Source: Lachnospiraceae bacterium UBA3273
GTDB taxonomy: Bacteria; Bacillota; Clostridia; Lachnospirales; Lachnospiraceae
DNA: 64,000 bases
Direction: 5' to 3'
Assembly: GCA_002362385.1 (NCBI GenBank)
Contig: DEUB01000055.1
Location: forward strand, 67,538-131,537
Shown here in pieces: positions 17,170-25,843 of this stretch. A program made the translations under genes and the position numbers. Within the stretch, counting starts at the first letter, position 1. Each line of letters begins with the position of its first letter. The notes beneath the pieces were generated by a model. The model did not search any database. It saw only the letters and a list, made by a program, of their open reading frames with translations, and was not told the origin of the DNA.

Positions 17170-19211
17170 ACATGAAAAGAATGACTGCTTTGTTAAAGCG
17201 TGAATTAAAAGATATTCTGAGAGATAAAAAGACCTTATTTACCATGGTCGTCATACCGATTCTTTTATATCCTCTTTTGATTATCGGCATGTCCGTTCTG
17301 ATGAACGCCATCATGAGCAGTCAGGCGGAAAAGACTTATCTGGTGGCTTTTGATACGGATACGGCAGTAGAAAAAGAATTTGAAACCATTTTTAGAGAAG
17401 ATAAAGAGGATATCGGTTATCAGATAGAAATTGTGGATGTAAACAACTATGAGGAAGCCTTGGATGCGGAAGAAATCGATGCCTTTGTAAGGGAAACAGG
17501 AGAAGGCGTTTATGCCCTTAATTATTTATCCGCTAAGGATAAATCTTCAACGGCAGTTTCGGCGCTGGGTTCTGCATTTGATATCTACAGGGAGCATTTA
17601 AGGGAGCAGAAAATAGAAGATGCGGGGCTGGATGTGGAGACCTTGTTAAATCCCATCAGTTTTCAAAGGGAGGACTTGTCCTCTACTGAGGAATCCGTAG
17701 GCAACCTGATTGGATCCATGATGCCCTTTTTTATCATAGTGAGCATTCTGCTGGGGGCAATCTATCCTGCCATTGACGTAACGGCGGGAGAAAAGGAGAG
17801 GGGTACTTTGGAAACCCTTCTGACCCTTCCTGTAACCAATTTTGAAATGATCATGAGCAAGTTTCTGGCGGTGTCGGTTATTGCCTGTGTTTCTGCAATG
17901 CTCAATGTCTTTTCCATGGGAGGGGCTATGGTATTCTTAGTATCCAGTTCCATGTCTGCCGTAGCGGATAATATGAATATAACTATCCATTATGAAACCT
18001 TTATTCCGGGGATTTTGTTTACTCTGGTGGTTATGATGTTCTTTGCCCTTTTGGTAACGGCGGTCTGCATGTGTACCTGTGTCTTTGCAAAAAGCTTTAA
18101 AGAGGCAAATAACTATGCTACGCCTGTTATGCTGATTTTCATGTTCGGAAGCTATGTGACCATGATTCCCGATATAGAACTGACAGCCCAGACAGCGGCA
18201 ATTCCCATTGTCAATGTGGCGCTGATGGTAGAAGGCTTGTTCCAGTTCAGCTATAATTACGGACTCTTTGCTATTGTGCTGTTTTCCAATGTGGCATACA
18301 GTTTACTGGCAATTATGATATTAGGGAAAATATATAACAGCGAGGCTGTGCTGTTTTCGGAAGGTTTGAGCAGCATCAAGCTGGTTTCAAAGAGAAGCGA
18401 TATCAAAGAGAAACAGATGCCCGGATTTGGGGATGTGATTTTACTTTTATGTGTGGTTTTACTGCTTATTTTCTACGTAGGATCTTATGCCCAGATAAAA
18501 TGGGGATTTGGCGGCGTTGCCATCCAGCAGGGGATTATCCTGCTCTGTCCCCTTTTGTATGCATGGTATATCAAGGCGGATGGAAAAAAGCTGTTTTCCT
18601 TAAAGCCTGCTAAGCCCTTACAGCTTTTGGGCTCCGTACTTATGGGAATCGGCGCTTTCGTAGGAGCGCTGCTTATAGGCGGACTCCTCATGCCCATATT
18701 CCCGGACAGTGCAGAAGGGCTGACACAGCTCGACAATATGCTGATGGAGATGCCCGTATTTTTATTGGTACTGGTTGTCGCCTTAATGCCGGCAATCGGG
18801 GAAGAATTGCTGTTTCGTGGCTTTGTCATGGGAACTTTGAGAAATAAATGTAAGCCGGTGGTAACGATTTTGGTAACTGCCCTGATTTTTGCAGCCTACC
18901 ATATGAGCCTTATTAAAATGTTTACCATCGGCATTGTAGGTCTGGGACTGACCCTTGCCGCCTACAAGACGGGCAGTATTGCGGCTTCTATGTGCGTGCA
19001 TTTTTTGAATAATCTGTTATCGGTGCTGATCAGTAAATATCCGGGGCAGATGCAGAAAGTCTTTCCGATATTATTTAAGGAGAAACTGGGGATTTCGGAC
19101 ATGCTGATCCTGGCGGCTGTTATGGTCGTGGGTGTGAGCGCAGGCTGGATGCTTTTGAGCACCGGTAAAAAGGACAGAGCCAAAGAGGGAAGAGCGGATG
19201 AACAGGAATAA
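17166..19211 (+). CDS. ABC-2 permease (NatB-like) fused to a CPBP intramembrane protease domain
   Basis: 681 aa. The N-terminal half (about 1-410) is a NatB-like ABC-2 permease: first helix 'MVVIPILLYPLLIIGMSV', large extracytoplasmic loop, then five helices including the 'GEKERGTLETLLTLPVTN' signature. The C-terminal part (about 415-670) is a CPBP/Abi (CAAX-type) membrane protease with all three motifs: E-E-L-L-F-R, F-A-A-Y-H and H-F-L-N-N. The fusion suggests that export and membrane proteolysis are linked, for example processing of an exported peptide, but no substrate gene is adjacent. It is coupled to the ATPase gene. Confidence 0.88.
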   Translation: MNMKRMTALLKRELKDILRDKKTLFTMVVIPILLYPLLIIGMSVLMNAIMSSQAEKTYLVAFDTDTAVEKEFETIFREDKEDIGYQIEIVDVNNYEEALDAEEIDAFVRETGEGVYALNYLSAKDKSSTAVSALGSAFDIYREHLREQKIEDAGLDVETLLNPISFQREDLSSTEESVGNLIGSMMPFFIIVSILLGAIYPAIDVTAGEKERGTLETLLTLPVTNFEMIMSKFLAVSVIACVSAMLNVFSMGGAMVFLVSSSMSAVADNMNITIHYETFIPGILFTLVVMMFFALLVTAVCMCTCVFAKSFKEANNYATPVMLIFMFGSYVTMIPDIELTAQTAAIPIVNVALMVEGLFQFSYNYGLFAIVLFSNVAYSLLAIMILGKIYNSEAVLFSEGLSSIKLVSKRSDIKEKQMPGFGDVILLLCVVLLLIFYVGSYAQIKWGFGGVAIQQGIILLCPLLYAWYIKADGKKLFSLKPAKPLQLLGSVLMGIGAFVGALLIGGLLMPIFPDSAEGLTQLDNMLMEMPVFLLVLVVALMPAIGEELLFRGFVMGTLRNKCKPVVTILVTALIFAAYHMSLIKMFTIGIVGLGLTLAAYKTGSIAASMCVHFLNNLLSVLISKYPGQMQKVFPILFKEKLGISDMLILAAVMVVGVSAGWMLLSTGKKDRAKEGRADEQE

Positions 19212-20685
19212 AATGCGATATGCGTATGCCTTGCTTTGTGCCATCCTTTGCCTGATCCCTGCAGTTATGATGATCTATCCGGGCCATGTCTGGGGCGGGG
19301 ATTTCAGCCAGTATATTGCACAGGCAAGGGCATTGGCCACAGGGAGCGTCGAAAGCTGGTATGAAAAGAATGCATTTATTATCAGCCATTCAGGTAAAGG
19401 TTTGGGGATTCCTGTTTATCCATGGGGACTGCCTTTTATACTGGCGCCTTTGTATGCTCTTTTTGGCGAGTGGCTCTTCGCTTTTAAGCTGGTAGAGATT
19501 CTGTTTCTGGCGGGAAGCGTTTTTGCGTCATATCTTTTCTTTGAAAAAAAGACAAATAAATGGGCTGCGTTCATACTGGCTCTTTTCATGGGGCTGAATC
19601 CGGTCTATATCCAAAATACGGAATCCGTATTGAGCGATATTCCCTGTATGTTCTTTTCGATCCTGGCTGTCATATATGTGGAAAAACATTTGAAGGAATC
19701 GGTTTCCCCGGTAAAAAATGCTGTTTTATCCGGCTTCTTCATTTTTTGTGCGGTACAGATGAGGAGCATGGCGTTATCGCTTCTTGCGGCGCTCATCTGT
19801 TATGAAGCAGCATCCTTTATATGGGGTGCGTTTCTGGAAAAACACTTGACAAAGTTTAAGGTTTTTGAGGGCAGGAAGTCAGGGAGCGGCAGATTCTATG
19901 ACAAGAAGTGGCAGTATCATCTGATACCTTATGTCGTTTTTTTTGCAGGAACAAATCTGGTCAATGTGCTGCTTCCGAAAGCGGGAGAATCATATGCGGA
20001 TTGGTTTAAATTATCCTTTGAGAATATGAAAATGATGTGGAGCAGGTATTATGCCGAGTTTTGCCGGTTTCTGGGCAGGTTTTTCGTAATTATTCTTATT
20101 CTGGCGGTTGTGGGGATGCTCTGTTATCTGGGCACCGAGTTTTATCTTGCCACATATGTTCTGGGAACTTTTTTTATGCTGTTGATCTATGAGTATTATC
20201 CGGGAGCAAGATGTCTGTTCTCAATCGTTCCGTTTTTGTTTCTGTTTTCCTACTATGGGGTAGAGGCTGTATTCCGCTGGACGAAATCCGGGCTGGTTTA
20301 TTATATTGCCATGGCGGGAGCGGTCATTGTGCTGGCCTTTTATATCAGCGATGTGGGCAGGGGGATATCGTTCCGCCAAAAGATCGACAGGCCTGTTGAG
20401 GCTTATTCCCTGGATGCACAAGGGGTATATGATTTTATTGCCGGAAGTATCGACAAAGATTCGGTTGTTTATTTTTTTAAACCCAGAGTGTTGTACTTGA
20501 ATACCGATGTATACAGTTATACCCTGCCTAATGGAACAGAGCCGTCAGAGGCCCTTGACGGGGCGGACTATCTGCTTTTGTATGAAAATGACGGGCAGGA
20601 TACCATAAAAGCATTTGTCAGTGATAACAGCGATTACCAAATGATCTATTATAATGACAGTTTTATGCTGTATCAATGTCCCTGA
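19198..20685 (+). CDS. Putative GT-C glycosyltransferase (ArnT/PMT-like membrane protein)
   Basis: 495 aa with about ten transmembrane helices. The first loop carries an acidic motif 'GHVWGGDFSQYIAQARAL', a placement typical of GT-C enzymes that use polyprenyl-phosphate sugars, followed by 'NPVYIQNTESVLSDIPCMFFSILAV'. A soluble C-terminal tail starts near residue 400. The start overlaps the permease gene by 14 bp; an alternative ATG 19213 has AGGA 6 bases upstream. It probably glycosylates lipid or surface protein at the outer membrane face; acceptor unknown. It is part of the cassette splitting trmD from rplS. Confidence 0.7.
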   Translation: MNRNKMRYAYALLCAILCLIPAVMMIYPGHVWGGDFSQYIAQARALATGSVESWYEKNAFIISHSGKGLGIPVYPWGLPFILAPLYALFGEWLFAFKLVEILFLAGSVFASYLFFEKKTNKWAAFILALFMGLNPVYIQNTESVLSDIPCMFFSILAVIYVEKHLKESVSPVKNAVLSGFFIFCAVQMRSMALSLLAALICYEAASFIWGAFLEKHLTKFKVFEGRKSGSGRFYDKKWQYHLIPYVVFFAGTNLVNVLLPKAGESYADWFKLSFENMKMMWSRYYAEFCRFLGRFFVIILILAVVGMLCYLGTEFYLATYVLGTFFMLLIYEYYPGARCLFSIVPFLFLFSYYGVEAVFRWTKSGLVYYIAMAGAVIVLAFYISDVGRGISFRQKIDRPVEAYSLDAQGVYDFIAGSIDKDSVVYFFKPRVLYLNTDVYSYTLPNGTEPSEALDGADYLLLYENDGQDTIKAFVSDNSDYQMIYYNDSFMLYQCP

Positions 20686-20774
20686 ATTGAAGCTTGCGGA
20701 ATGAAAATTTGTCCTTTTTTCCATCATGACCACGGCTGGGCAGGAAGACCGGGCGGGAAGATTTACGAAAAAGC

Positions 20775-20803
20775 TTGCATTCCTTTCTCCGTTATGATAA
20801 ACT
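20775..20803 (+). promoter_or_regulatory. Possible rplS promoter
   Basis: TTGCAT at 20775-20780, 17-bp spacer, TAAACT at 20798-20803. A TATGAT at 20793-20798 is only 12 bp from the same -35 and is less likely to be the -10. Confidence 0.4.
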
Positions 20804-20805
20804 AT

Positions 20806-20878
20806 TCACGTTGTGAAAAGAGATGGTCCTCTGTTACAGATCGTATTAAGAACATCCAATACGGAAGGAGATAGACAC
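20806..20878 (+). ncRNA. Putative L19 (rplS) leader RNA
   Basis: The segment before rplS folds into small stems: AGAG (20819-20822) with CTCT (20829-20832), and CGTATT (20842-20847) with AATACG (20858-20863). The pattern 'GATGGTCCTCTGTT...AAGAACATCC' then GGAGG resembles the Firmicutes L19 autoregulatory leader as I remember it. A covariance search against the Rfam L19 leader model would decide. Confidence 0.5.
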
Positions 20879-20879
20879 A

Positions 20880-21227
20880 ATGAACGAGATCATTAAAGAA
20901 ATCGAAGCAGCTCAGTTAAAAGAAAATGTACCTGTATTCAACGTAGGAGATACCGTTAAGGTTTACGGTAAGATCAAAGAGGGTAACCGTGAAAGGATCC
21001 AGGTTTTTGAAGGCACTGTTATTAAGAAACAGGGCGGAAGCAGCAGAGCGACCTTTACCGTAAGGAAGAATTCCAACGGCGTAGGCGTTGAAAAGACATG
21101 GCCTTTACATTCTCCCAATGTTGAGAAGGTTGAGGTAGTAAGACAGGGTAAGGTAAGACGTGCAAAGCTTTACTACTTAAGAGACAGGATCGGCAAGAAA
21201 GCAAAAGTAAAAGAATTGGTAAAATAG
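20880..21227 (+). CDS. rplS: 50S ribosomal protein L19
   Basis: 115-aa L19. Diagnostic stretches are 'VPVFNVGDTVKVYGKIKEGNRERIQVFEGTVI', 'RATFTVRKNSNGVGVEKTWPLHSPNVEKVEV' and 'RAKLYYLRDRIGKKAKVKE'. L19 lies at the 30S-50S interface. AAGGAG precedes the start. It normally follows trmD directly; here a three-gene cassette intervenes. Confidence 0.98.
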   Translation: MNEIIKEIEAAQLKENVPVFNVGDTVKVYGKIKEGNRERIQVFEGTVIKKQGGSSRATFTVRKNSNGVGVEKTWPLHSPNVEKVEVVRQGKVRRAKLYYLRDRIGKKAKVKELVK

Positions 21228-21237
21228 TTCAAAACAC

Positions 21238-21273
21238 GGGGACAAATACGAAAGTACTTGTCCCTTTGCTTTT
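21238..21273 (+). terminator. Terminator after rplS
   Basis: 21238-21249 (GGGGACAAATAC) pairs with 21254-21265 around a GAAA tetraloop, with one A/C mismatch, and a T-rich tail follows. The descending arm contains the TTGTCC used by the next promoter. Confidence 0.85.
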
Positions 21274-21287
21274 CTCTGTAGTACAAT
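21258..21287 (+). promoter_or_regulatory. Putative lepB promoter inside the terminator
   Basis: TTGTCC at 21258-21263, 18-bp spacer, TACAAT at 21282-21287, upstream of lepB at 21310. Confidence 0.6.
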
Positions 21288-21309
21288 ATACGGGTAAGGA
21301 GAAGGAGCC

Positions 21310-21894
21310 ATGGCGAGAAGAAAAGGGCTGACCTTTTATCAGAAAAAGAAAAAAATCAGCGCCGCATTGATGAGAGAGATATGGAGTTATATTTTTCTCA
21401 TAACTGCGACGATCCTGGTGGCGTTTGTTCTGGTGTTTTCCGTAGGGATGAAGACCAGTGTGATCGGAGTTTCCATGGAGCCTGCATTATATAACGGTCA
21501 GGAGATCTTAGTCAACCGTTTTGTCTATAAGCTTTTATCCCCAAAGGCGGGAGATGTGGTAGTGTTTTTGCCGGGAGGCAATCAGAATTCCCATTATTAT
21601 GTGAAAAGGATCGCGGCGGAGCCGGGAGACACCGTTGTGATCAGAGAGGGACTTTTGTATGTAAATGGCGTGCCTTATACCAAATCGGAGCTGGACAAAA
21701 TTGCCGATCCGGGCATTTTGGAAAATGAACTGACTCTGGAAAAGGACGAATATTTTGTGATCGGAGACAACATTAACAACAGCGAGGACAGCCGCTCGGG
21801 AAATATCGGTCCCGTGAAGGCTGATTCCATAATCGGAAAGGTATGGTTCCATATGGCTGCCGCAGGGAGCGGTATGGGATTTATAGACAGGTAG
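21310..21894 (+). CDS. lepB: Signal peptidase I
   Basis: 194-aa membrane-bound type I signal peptidase: cytosolic basic N-terminus, one transmembrane helix (about 27-48), and an extracytoplasmic Ser/Lys catalytic domain. The Ser nucleophile is in 'VIGVSMEPAL', the Lys base in 'YYVKRIAAEPGD', and box E is 'VIGDNINNSEDSRSGNIGPV'. AGGAGAAGG precedes the ATG. It is the first of two lepB paralogues that flank rbgA. Confidence 0.96.
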   Translation: MARRKGLTFYQKKKKISAALMREIWSYIFLITATILVAFVLVFSVGMKTSVIGVSMEPALYNGQEILVNRFVYKLLSPKAGDVVVFLPGGNQNSHYYVKRIAAEPGDTVVIREGLLYVNGVPYTKSELDKIADPGILENELTLEKDEYFVIGDNINNSEDSRSGNIGPVKADSIIGKVWFHMAAAGSGMGFIDR

Positions 21895-21899
21895 GAAAG

Positions 21900-22757
21900 A
21901 TGAATTATCAGTGGTATCCGGGTCATATGACCAAAGCAAGGCGGATGATGGAGGAAAATATCAAGCTCATCGATCTCATCATAGAGCTGGTTGACGCAAG
22001 GATCCCTCTTAGCAGCCGCAATCCCGATGTGGATAAGCTGGGGCAGAATAAGGCCAGGCTGATCCTGTTAAACAAGGCTGATCTGGCAGATCCTAAGTGC
22101 AATGAGGAATGGAAAGCATATTTTAAAGAAAAGGGTTATTTTGTAGTGGCGTTGAATTCCCGGACGAGGGAAGGGATGAAGGCCATTCATTCCGTTGTGC
22201 AGGATGCATGTAAGGAAAAGATCGAAAGGGACAGAAAAAGAGGAATCATAAACCGTCCTGTAAGAGCTATGGTCGTAGGGATCCCCAATGTGGGCAAGTC
22301 TACCTTTATCAATTCCTTTGCGGGAAAGGCATGCGCCAAGACAGGCAATAAGCCGGGAGTTACCAAAGGAAAGCAGTGGATACGTCTCAACAAAAGCTTA
22401 GAGCTTTTAGATACGCCGGGCATCCTCTGGCCCAAGTTTGAGGACCAGGATGTGGGCATGAAGCTGGCCTTTATCGGTTCCATGAATGATGAGATCCTGA
22501 ACATAGAGGAGCTTTCCCTGCTGTTGATACAAAGACTGAAAACAAATTACAAAGGTATTCTGGAAAAACGCTACGACGTGAATGAAGAGGAAGATGACAT
22601 AAAGGTGCTTGAGGAGACGGCGAGGACCCGTAATTGCTTTAAGAAAGGCAGTGAACTGGATCTGCAGAAGGCAGCCGCCCTTATCATGGATGATTTCAGA
22701 AGCGGACGATTGGGGCGGATTACCTTGGAAAGAGTAAAGGAACAGGACGTTGAATAA
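21900..22757 (+). CDS. rbgA: Ribosome biogenesis GTPase RbgA (YlqF)
   Basis: 285-aa circularly permuted GTPase required late in 50S assembly. The motif order is permuted: G4 'NKADL' (58-62), then G1 'GIPNVGKST' (about 125-133), then G3 'LLDTPGI'. The N-terminus 'QWYPGHMTKA' is characteristic, and the C-terminal ANTAR-like helical domain is present. Start ATG 21900 is used because the conserved N-terminus begins there; the frame extends further upstream within lepB. It overlaps the next gene by 8 bp. Confidence 0.97.
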   Translation: MNYQWYPGHMTKARRMMEENIKLIDLIIELVDARIPLSSRNPDVDKLGQNKARLILLNKADLADPKCNEEWKAYFKEKGYFVVALNSRTREGMKAIHSVVQDACKEKIERDRKRGIINRPVRAMVVGIPNVGKSTFINSFAGKACAKTGNKPGVTKGKQWIRLNKSLELLDTPGILWPKFEDQDVGMKLAFIGSMNDEILNIEELSLLLIQRLKTNYKGILEKRYDVNEEEDDIKVLEETARTRNCFKKGSELDLQKAAALIMDDFRSGRLGRITLERVKEQDVE

Positions 22758-23289
22758 GGTATTAAAGGAAGTTTTGAATATCAGTATCTATATTCTGGTC
22801 ATACTGGTACTGACATATTGTGCGGTTGTCTTTCTCGGCCAGCGGACCTCGGTAATCGGCTCGTCCATGGAGCCTACATTAAGCGACGGGGACAATCTGA
22901 TCGTGGATAAGATCACTTATCGTTTCAGAGAGCCTGAGCGGTTTGATATTATTGTATTTCCCTATCAATATACCCAAAATACATACTATATCAAAAGGAT
23001 CATAGGGCTGCCGGGAGAAAAGGTCCGCATAGATGAAGAAGGCAGGATCTACATCAATGGGGAAGTGCTCAAGGAATCCTACGGGAAAGAGACGATCGTA
23101 GATGCGGGACTTGCGGCAGAGGAGATCACTTTGGGAAACGACGAGTATTTTGTTATGGGGGATAACCGCAATGACAGTGCAGACAGCAGATTTGTAAGCG
23201 TGGGCAATATCAAGAGACAAAACATTATGGGAAGGGCATGGCTTCGGATCTATCCCTTTAAAAAGTTCGGGATCTTAAAGCATGCTTAA
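22750..23289 (+). CDS. lepB: Signal peptidase I, second paralogue
   Basis: 179-aa type I signal peptidase: one N-terminal helix (about 8-30), Ser in 'VIGSSMEPTL', Lys in 'YYIKRIIGLPGE', and box E 'VMGDNRNDSADSRF'. It starts at TTG 22750, overlapping the rbgA end by 8 bp, which implies translational coupling. It is shorter than the paralogue at 21310 and differs in the substrate-pocket loop, so substrate preference may differ. Both catalytic residues are intact. Confidence 0.95.
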   Translation: MNKVLKEVLNISIYILVILVLTYCAVVFLGQRTSVIGSSMEPTLSDGDNLIVDKITYRFREPERFDIIVFPYQYTQNTYYIKRIIGLPGEKVRIDEEGRIYINGEVLKESYGKETIVDAGLAAEEITLGNDEYFVMGDNRNDSADSRFVSVGNIKRQNIMGRAWLRIYPFKKFGILKHA

Positions 23290-24079
23290 CCGAAGGGAAC
23301 ATGGAGAAAATACATTGGAAGAAAAAATAAGCGAAATTAAAAAAAGGCTCAAAGATACGGATGACGATAAGCTGCATGAGTTCATAAAGCGTTACGAAAA
23401 GGATGAGAGAAGCGGCGTTACCGCCCTCTTAGCCCAGGCGGCAAAAAGGATGGCGGCTTATGAAAAGGAACTTGCCAGAATGGAAGGGATGATGCGCTAT
23501 GAAAGGGAATATGCTGCTTATAGCGCAATCTGCGGCATTGATGAAGTGGGGAGAGGCCCCCTTGCAGGACCGGTTGTGGCGGGAGCGGTCATCCTTCCAA
23601 AGGAGTGCAGGATCCTCTATTTAAATGATTCCAAGAAGCTTACGGCAAAAATGAGAGACAGATTATATGATGAGATCATGGAAAAGGCCGTTGCCACGGG
23701 GATCGGGTTCGCCACAGAGAAAAGGATCGATGAGATCAATATTTTGAACGCTACGTATGAGGCCATGAGAATGGCTATTGAGAAATGTATGATAAAACCC
23801 GATATATTATTAAATGATGCAGTTACCATTCCGGAGGTTTCCATCAGGCAGGTCCCTATTATCAAGGGGGACGCGAAAAGCGCATCCATAGCGGCGGCAA
23901 GTATTATCGCCAAGGTAACAAGGGACCGATACATGGAGGAAATGGATAAAAAATATCCCGGATATGGGTTTGCATCCAATAAAGGCTATGGAAGCGGGGA
24001 ACATATTGCGGCATTAAAGCAGTCAGGTCCCTGTGAGATTCACAGAAAATCCTTTATCGGACATTTTGTACCGGTCTGA
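23282..24079 (+). CDS. rnhB: Ribonuclease HII
   Basis: 265 aa (254 aa if translation starts at TTG 23315, which has GGAG about 8 bases upstream and gives an N-terminus aligning with Bacillus RnhB). It removes ribonucleotides and RNA-DNA hybrids. Motifs: 'ICGIDEVGRGPLAGPVVAGAVIL' with the first catalytic Asp-Glu, 'LNDSKKLT', 'DAVTIP', 'KGDAKSASIAAASIIAKVTRDRYM' and 'YGFASNKGYG'. The N-terminal extension is a helical substrate-binding region. Order rbgA-rnhB is conserved in Bacillus. Confidence 0.96.
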   Translation: MLNRREHGENTLEEKISEIKKRLKDTDDDKLHEFIKRYEKDERSGVTALLAQAAKRMAAYEKELARMEGMMRYEREYAAYSAICGIDEVGRGPLAGPVVAGAVILPKECRILYLNDSKKLTAKMRDRLYDEIMEKAVATGIGFATEKRIDEINILNATYEAMRMAIEKCMIKPDILLNDAVTIPEVSIRQVPIIKGDAKSASIAAASIIAKVTRDRYMEEMDKKYPGYGFASNKGYGSGEHIAALKQSGPCEIHRKSFIGHFVPV

Positions 24080-24107
24080 TAGGAGGCTTTATAAGTGGGG
24101 ATAGTAT

Positions 24108-25832
24108 ATGAGCTTTCAAATATCCGATTTGTTTCAAAATCAAAATAGATTATCCGGTACGGGCGTGGACGGCCGAGCGCCTGTTACAGGGCAGAACGTA
24201 TCCGGTGCAGGTCAGGCAGGGGCACAGGGCGGAAAGGTGCTTGCGGATTTTCCTCCGGGAAGCAGCTTCTCAGGACAGGTGGTCATGGCGGAGGATGGCA
24301 CCGTAACCATAAAGCTTGCGGATTCCACCATGCTTTCGGCCAGCTTAAAGGGCGGGATCAGTCTGGCGGCAGGCAGCCAGGTTACTTTTCTTGTAAATTC
24401 CAACAGCAATAATCAAATGACCTTAAGTCCTCTTTTTACCAATTTAGGCGGAGGGCTAAACGTTGAGAACGCCTTAAAGGACGCGGGGCTTCCTGTTGAC
24501 GCCCAGACTGCCCAAATGGTTTCTGATATGATGGAGCGGGGAATGAGCGTTGACAGAGACTCTCTTTTAGGAATGTACAGGCAGATCCTGGATAATCCCC
24601 AGGTTGATGCAGGGATGGCGGTAAGGCTTGCCCAGATGCATCTTGCCGTTAATGAGTTGAATGCATCCCAGCTACAGGCCTATGATAATATGAATTATCA
24701 GCTTACGGGAGGAATCGCAGAGATCGCCAAAGAACTGCAGCAGGCGTTTTCTTCTATGGGAGAAGGCAATACGGATAATATGGTAAAGCTCTTTGAAGGC
24801 ATTGTGGACCTGCTGGGAGAAGGCGGAAAAGTGCCGGAGGGCATGGAAGAGAGCGTTTTGAACGGTACGGGCCAGCTTTCCGGGGAGGAAATGAAAAATG
24901 CCATGCTTCAGGAAACGGCGGCAGGCGGGGAGAATACGGGCATCGCAGATGGAAAGGTTTTGCCCATGGATGCCGGCGGGCAGCCTGTTTCGGAGATTTT
25001 ATCGGATAAAGAGCTGCAGGCTCTGACGGATATTCTAAAAAATGCCGGATCGGATAAGGGCATTATCGATGAAATTTCCAAGGGAGAGATTTCTTCTAAA
25101 GATGCTTTAAGGCTGATAAATGACGCCATGCAGGGAAAAGGCATGGCCGGGAACGGAGCGCAGATCCTTTTTAAGGATAATACGGATGCATGGAAGGAGC
25201 TGCTTCATGGCAGTGCAGTGGGCAAGCTTTTGCAGAATGCATTGGAAAAAAACTGGCTGATGAAGCCGGAAAATGTGGGGAGCAAGGAAAAGGTAGAGGA
25301 ATTTTACGAGCAGTTAAGATCCCAGACGGGAAAGCTTGCGGATATGACGTCGTCGGCTTTGGGAAAGGACAGCGGCCTGTACCAGAATGTAAACAGGATG
25401 TCCCAGAATATCGATTTTATGAACCAGTTGAACCAGACCTTTACCTATGTGCAGGTTCCTTTAAAAATGAGCAGCCAGAATGCCAACGGGGATCTGTATG
25501 TGTATACCAACAAAAAGAACCTGGCGGCCAAAAACGGAAGCGTCAGCGCATTTCTGCATCTGGACATGGATCATCTGGGAAGCGTGGACGTATATGTCGC
25601 CATGGAAAAGCAGCGGGTCAGCACGAATTTTAAAGTGCGGGATGATTCCGTACTGGATCTGATCGAGGCAAATATCGATCTGTTGAATAAGCGTCTGGAA
25701 AAACGTGGCTATAAACTGCATCCTTCGGTGGAAGTGACGGAAAAGGAAGTTTCCGTAGTGGAGGAAATGCAGAAGCAGATGGGGCAGAATACCATGCCCA
25801 TTGCGCAGTATTCCTTTGATGCGAGGGCATAG
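24108..25832 (+). CDS. FliK-like hook-length-control domain protein (YlqG-type)
   Basis: 574 aa. A low-complexity Gly/Gln/Ala-rich N-terminus (1-50) leads to a long helical, acidic middle. The C-terminal domain (about 445-560) resembles the FliK/Flg_hook C-terminal domain: 'MSSQNANGDLYVYTNKKN', 'SVSAFLHLDMDHLGSVDVYVAMEKQRVSTNFKV', 'LIEANIDLLNKRLEKRGYKL'. It occupies the place of Bacillus ylqG, between rnhB and a FlhB-like gene, where no flagellum operon exists. I infer a non-flagellar or vestigial partner of the downstream protein. The start is preceded by GGGGATAG. Confidence 0.75.
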   Translation: MSFQISDLFQNQNRLSGTGVDGRAPVTGQNVSGAGQAGAQGGKVLADFPPGSSFSGQVVMAEDGTVTIKLADSTMLSASLKGGISLAAGSQVTFLVNSNSNNQMTLSPLFTNLGGGLNVENALKDAGLPVDAQTAQMVSDMMERGMSVDRDSLLGMYRQILDNPQVDAGMAVRLAQMHLAVNELNASQLQAYDNMNYQLTGGIAEIAKELQQAFSSMGEGNTDNMVKLFEGIVDLLGEGGKVPEGMEESVLNGTGQLSGEEMKNAMLQETAAGGENTGIADGKVLPMDAGGQPVSEILSDKELQALTDILKNAGSDKGIIDEISKGEISSKDALRLINDAMQGKGMAGNGAQILFKDNTDAWKELLHGSAVGKLLQNALEKNWLMKPENVGSKEKVEEFYEQLRSQTGKLADMTSSALGKDSGLYQNVNRMSQNIDFMNQLNQTFTYVQVPLKMSSQNANGDLYVYTNKKNLAAKNGSVSAFLHLDMDHLGSVDVYVAMEKQRVSTNFKVRDDSVLDLIEANIDLLNKRLEKRGYKLHPSVEVTEKEVSVVEEMQKQMGQNTMPIAQYSFDARA

Positions 25833-25843
25833 GAGGGCTTGTT

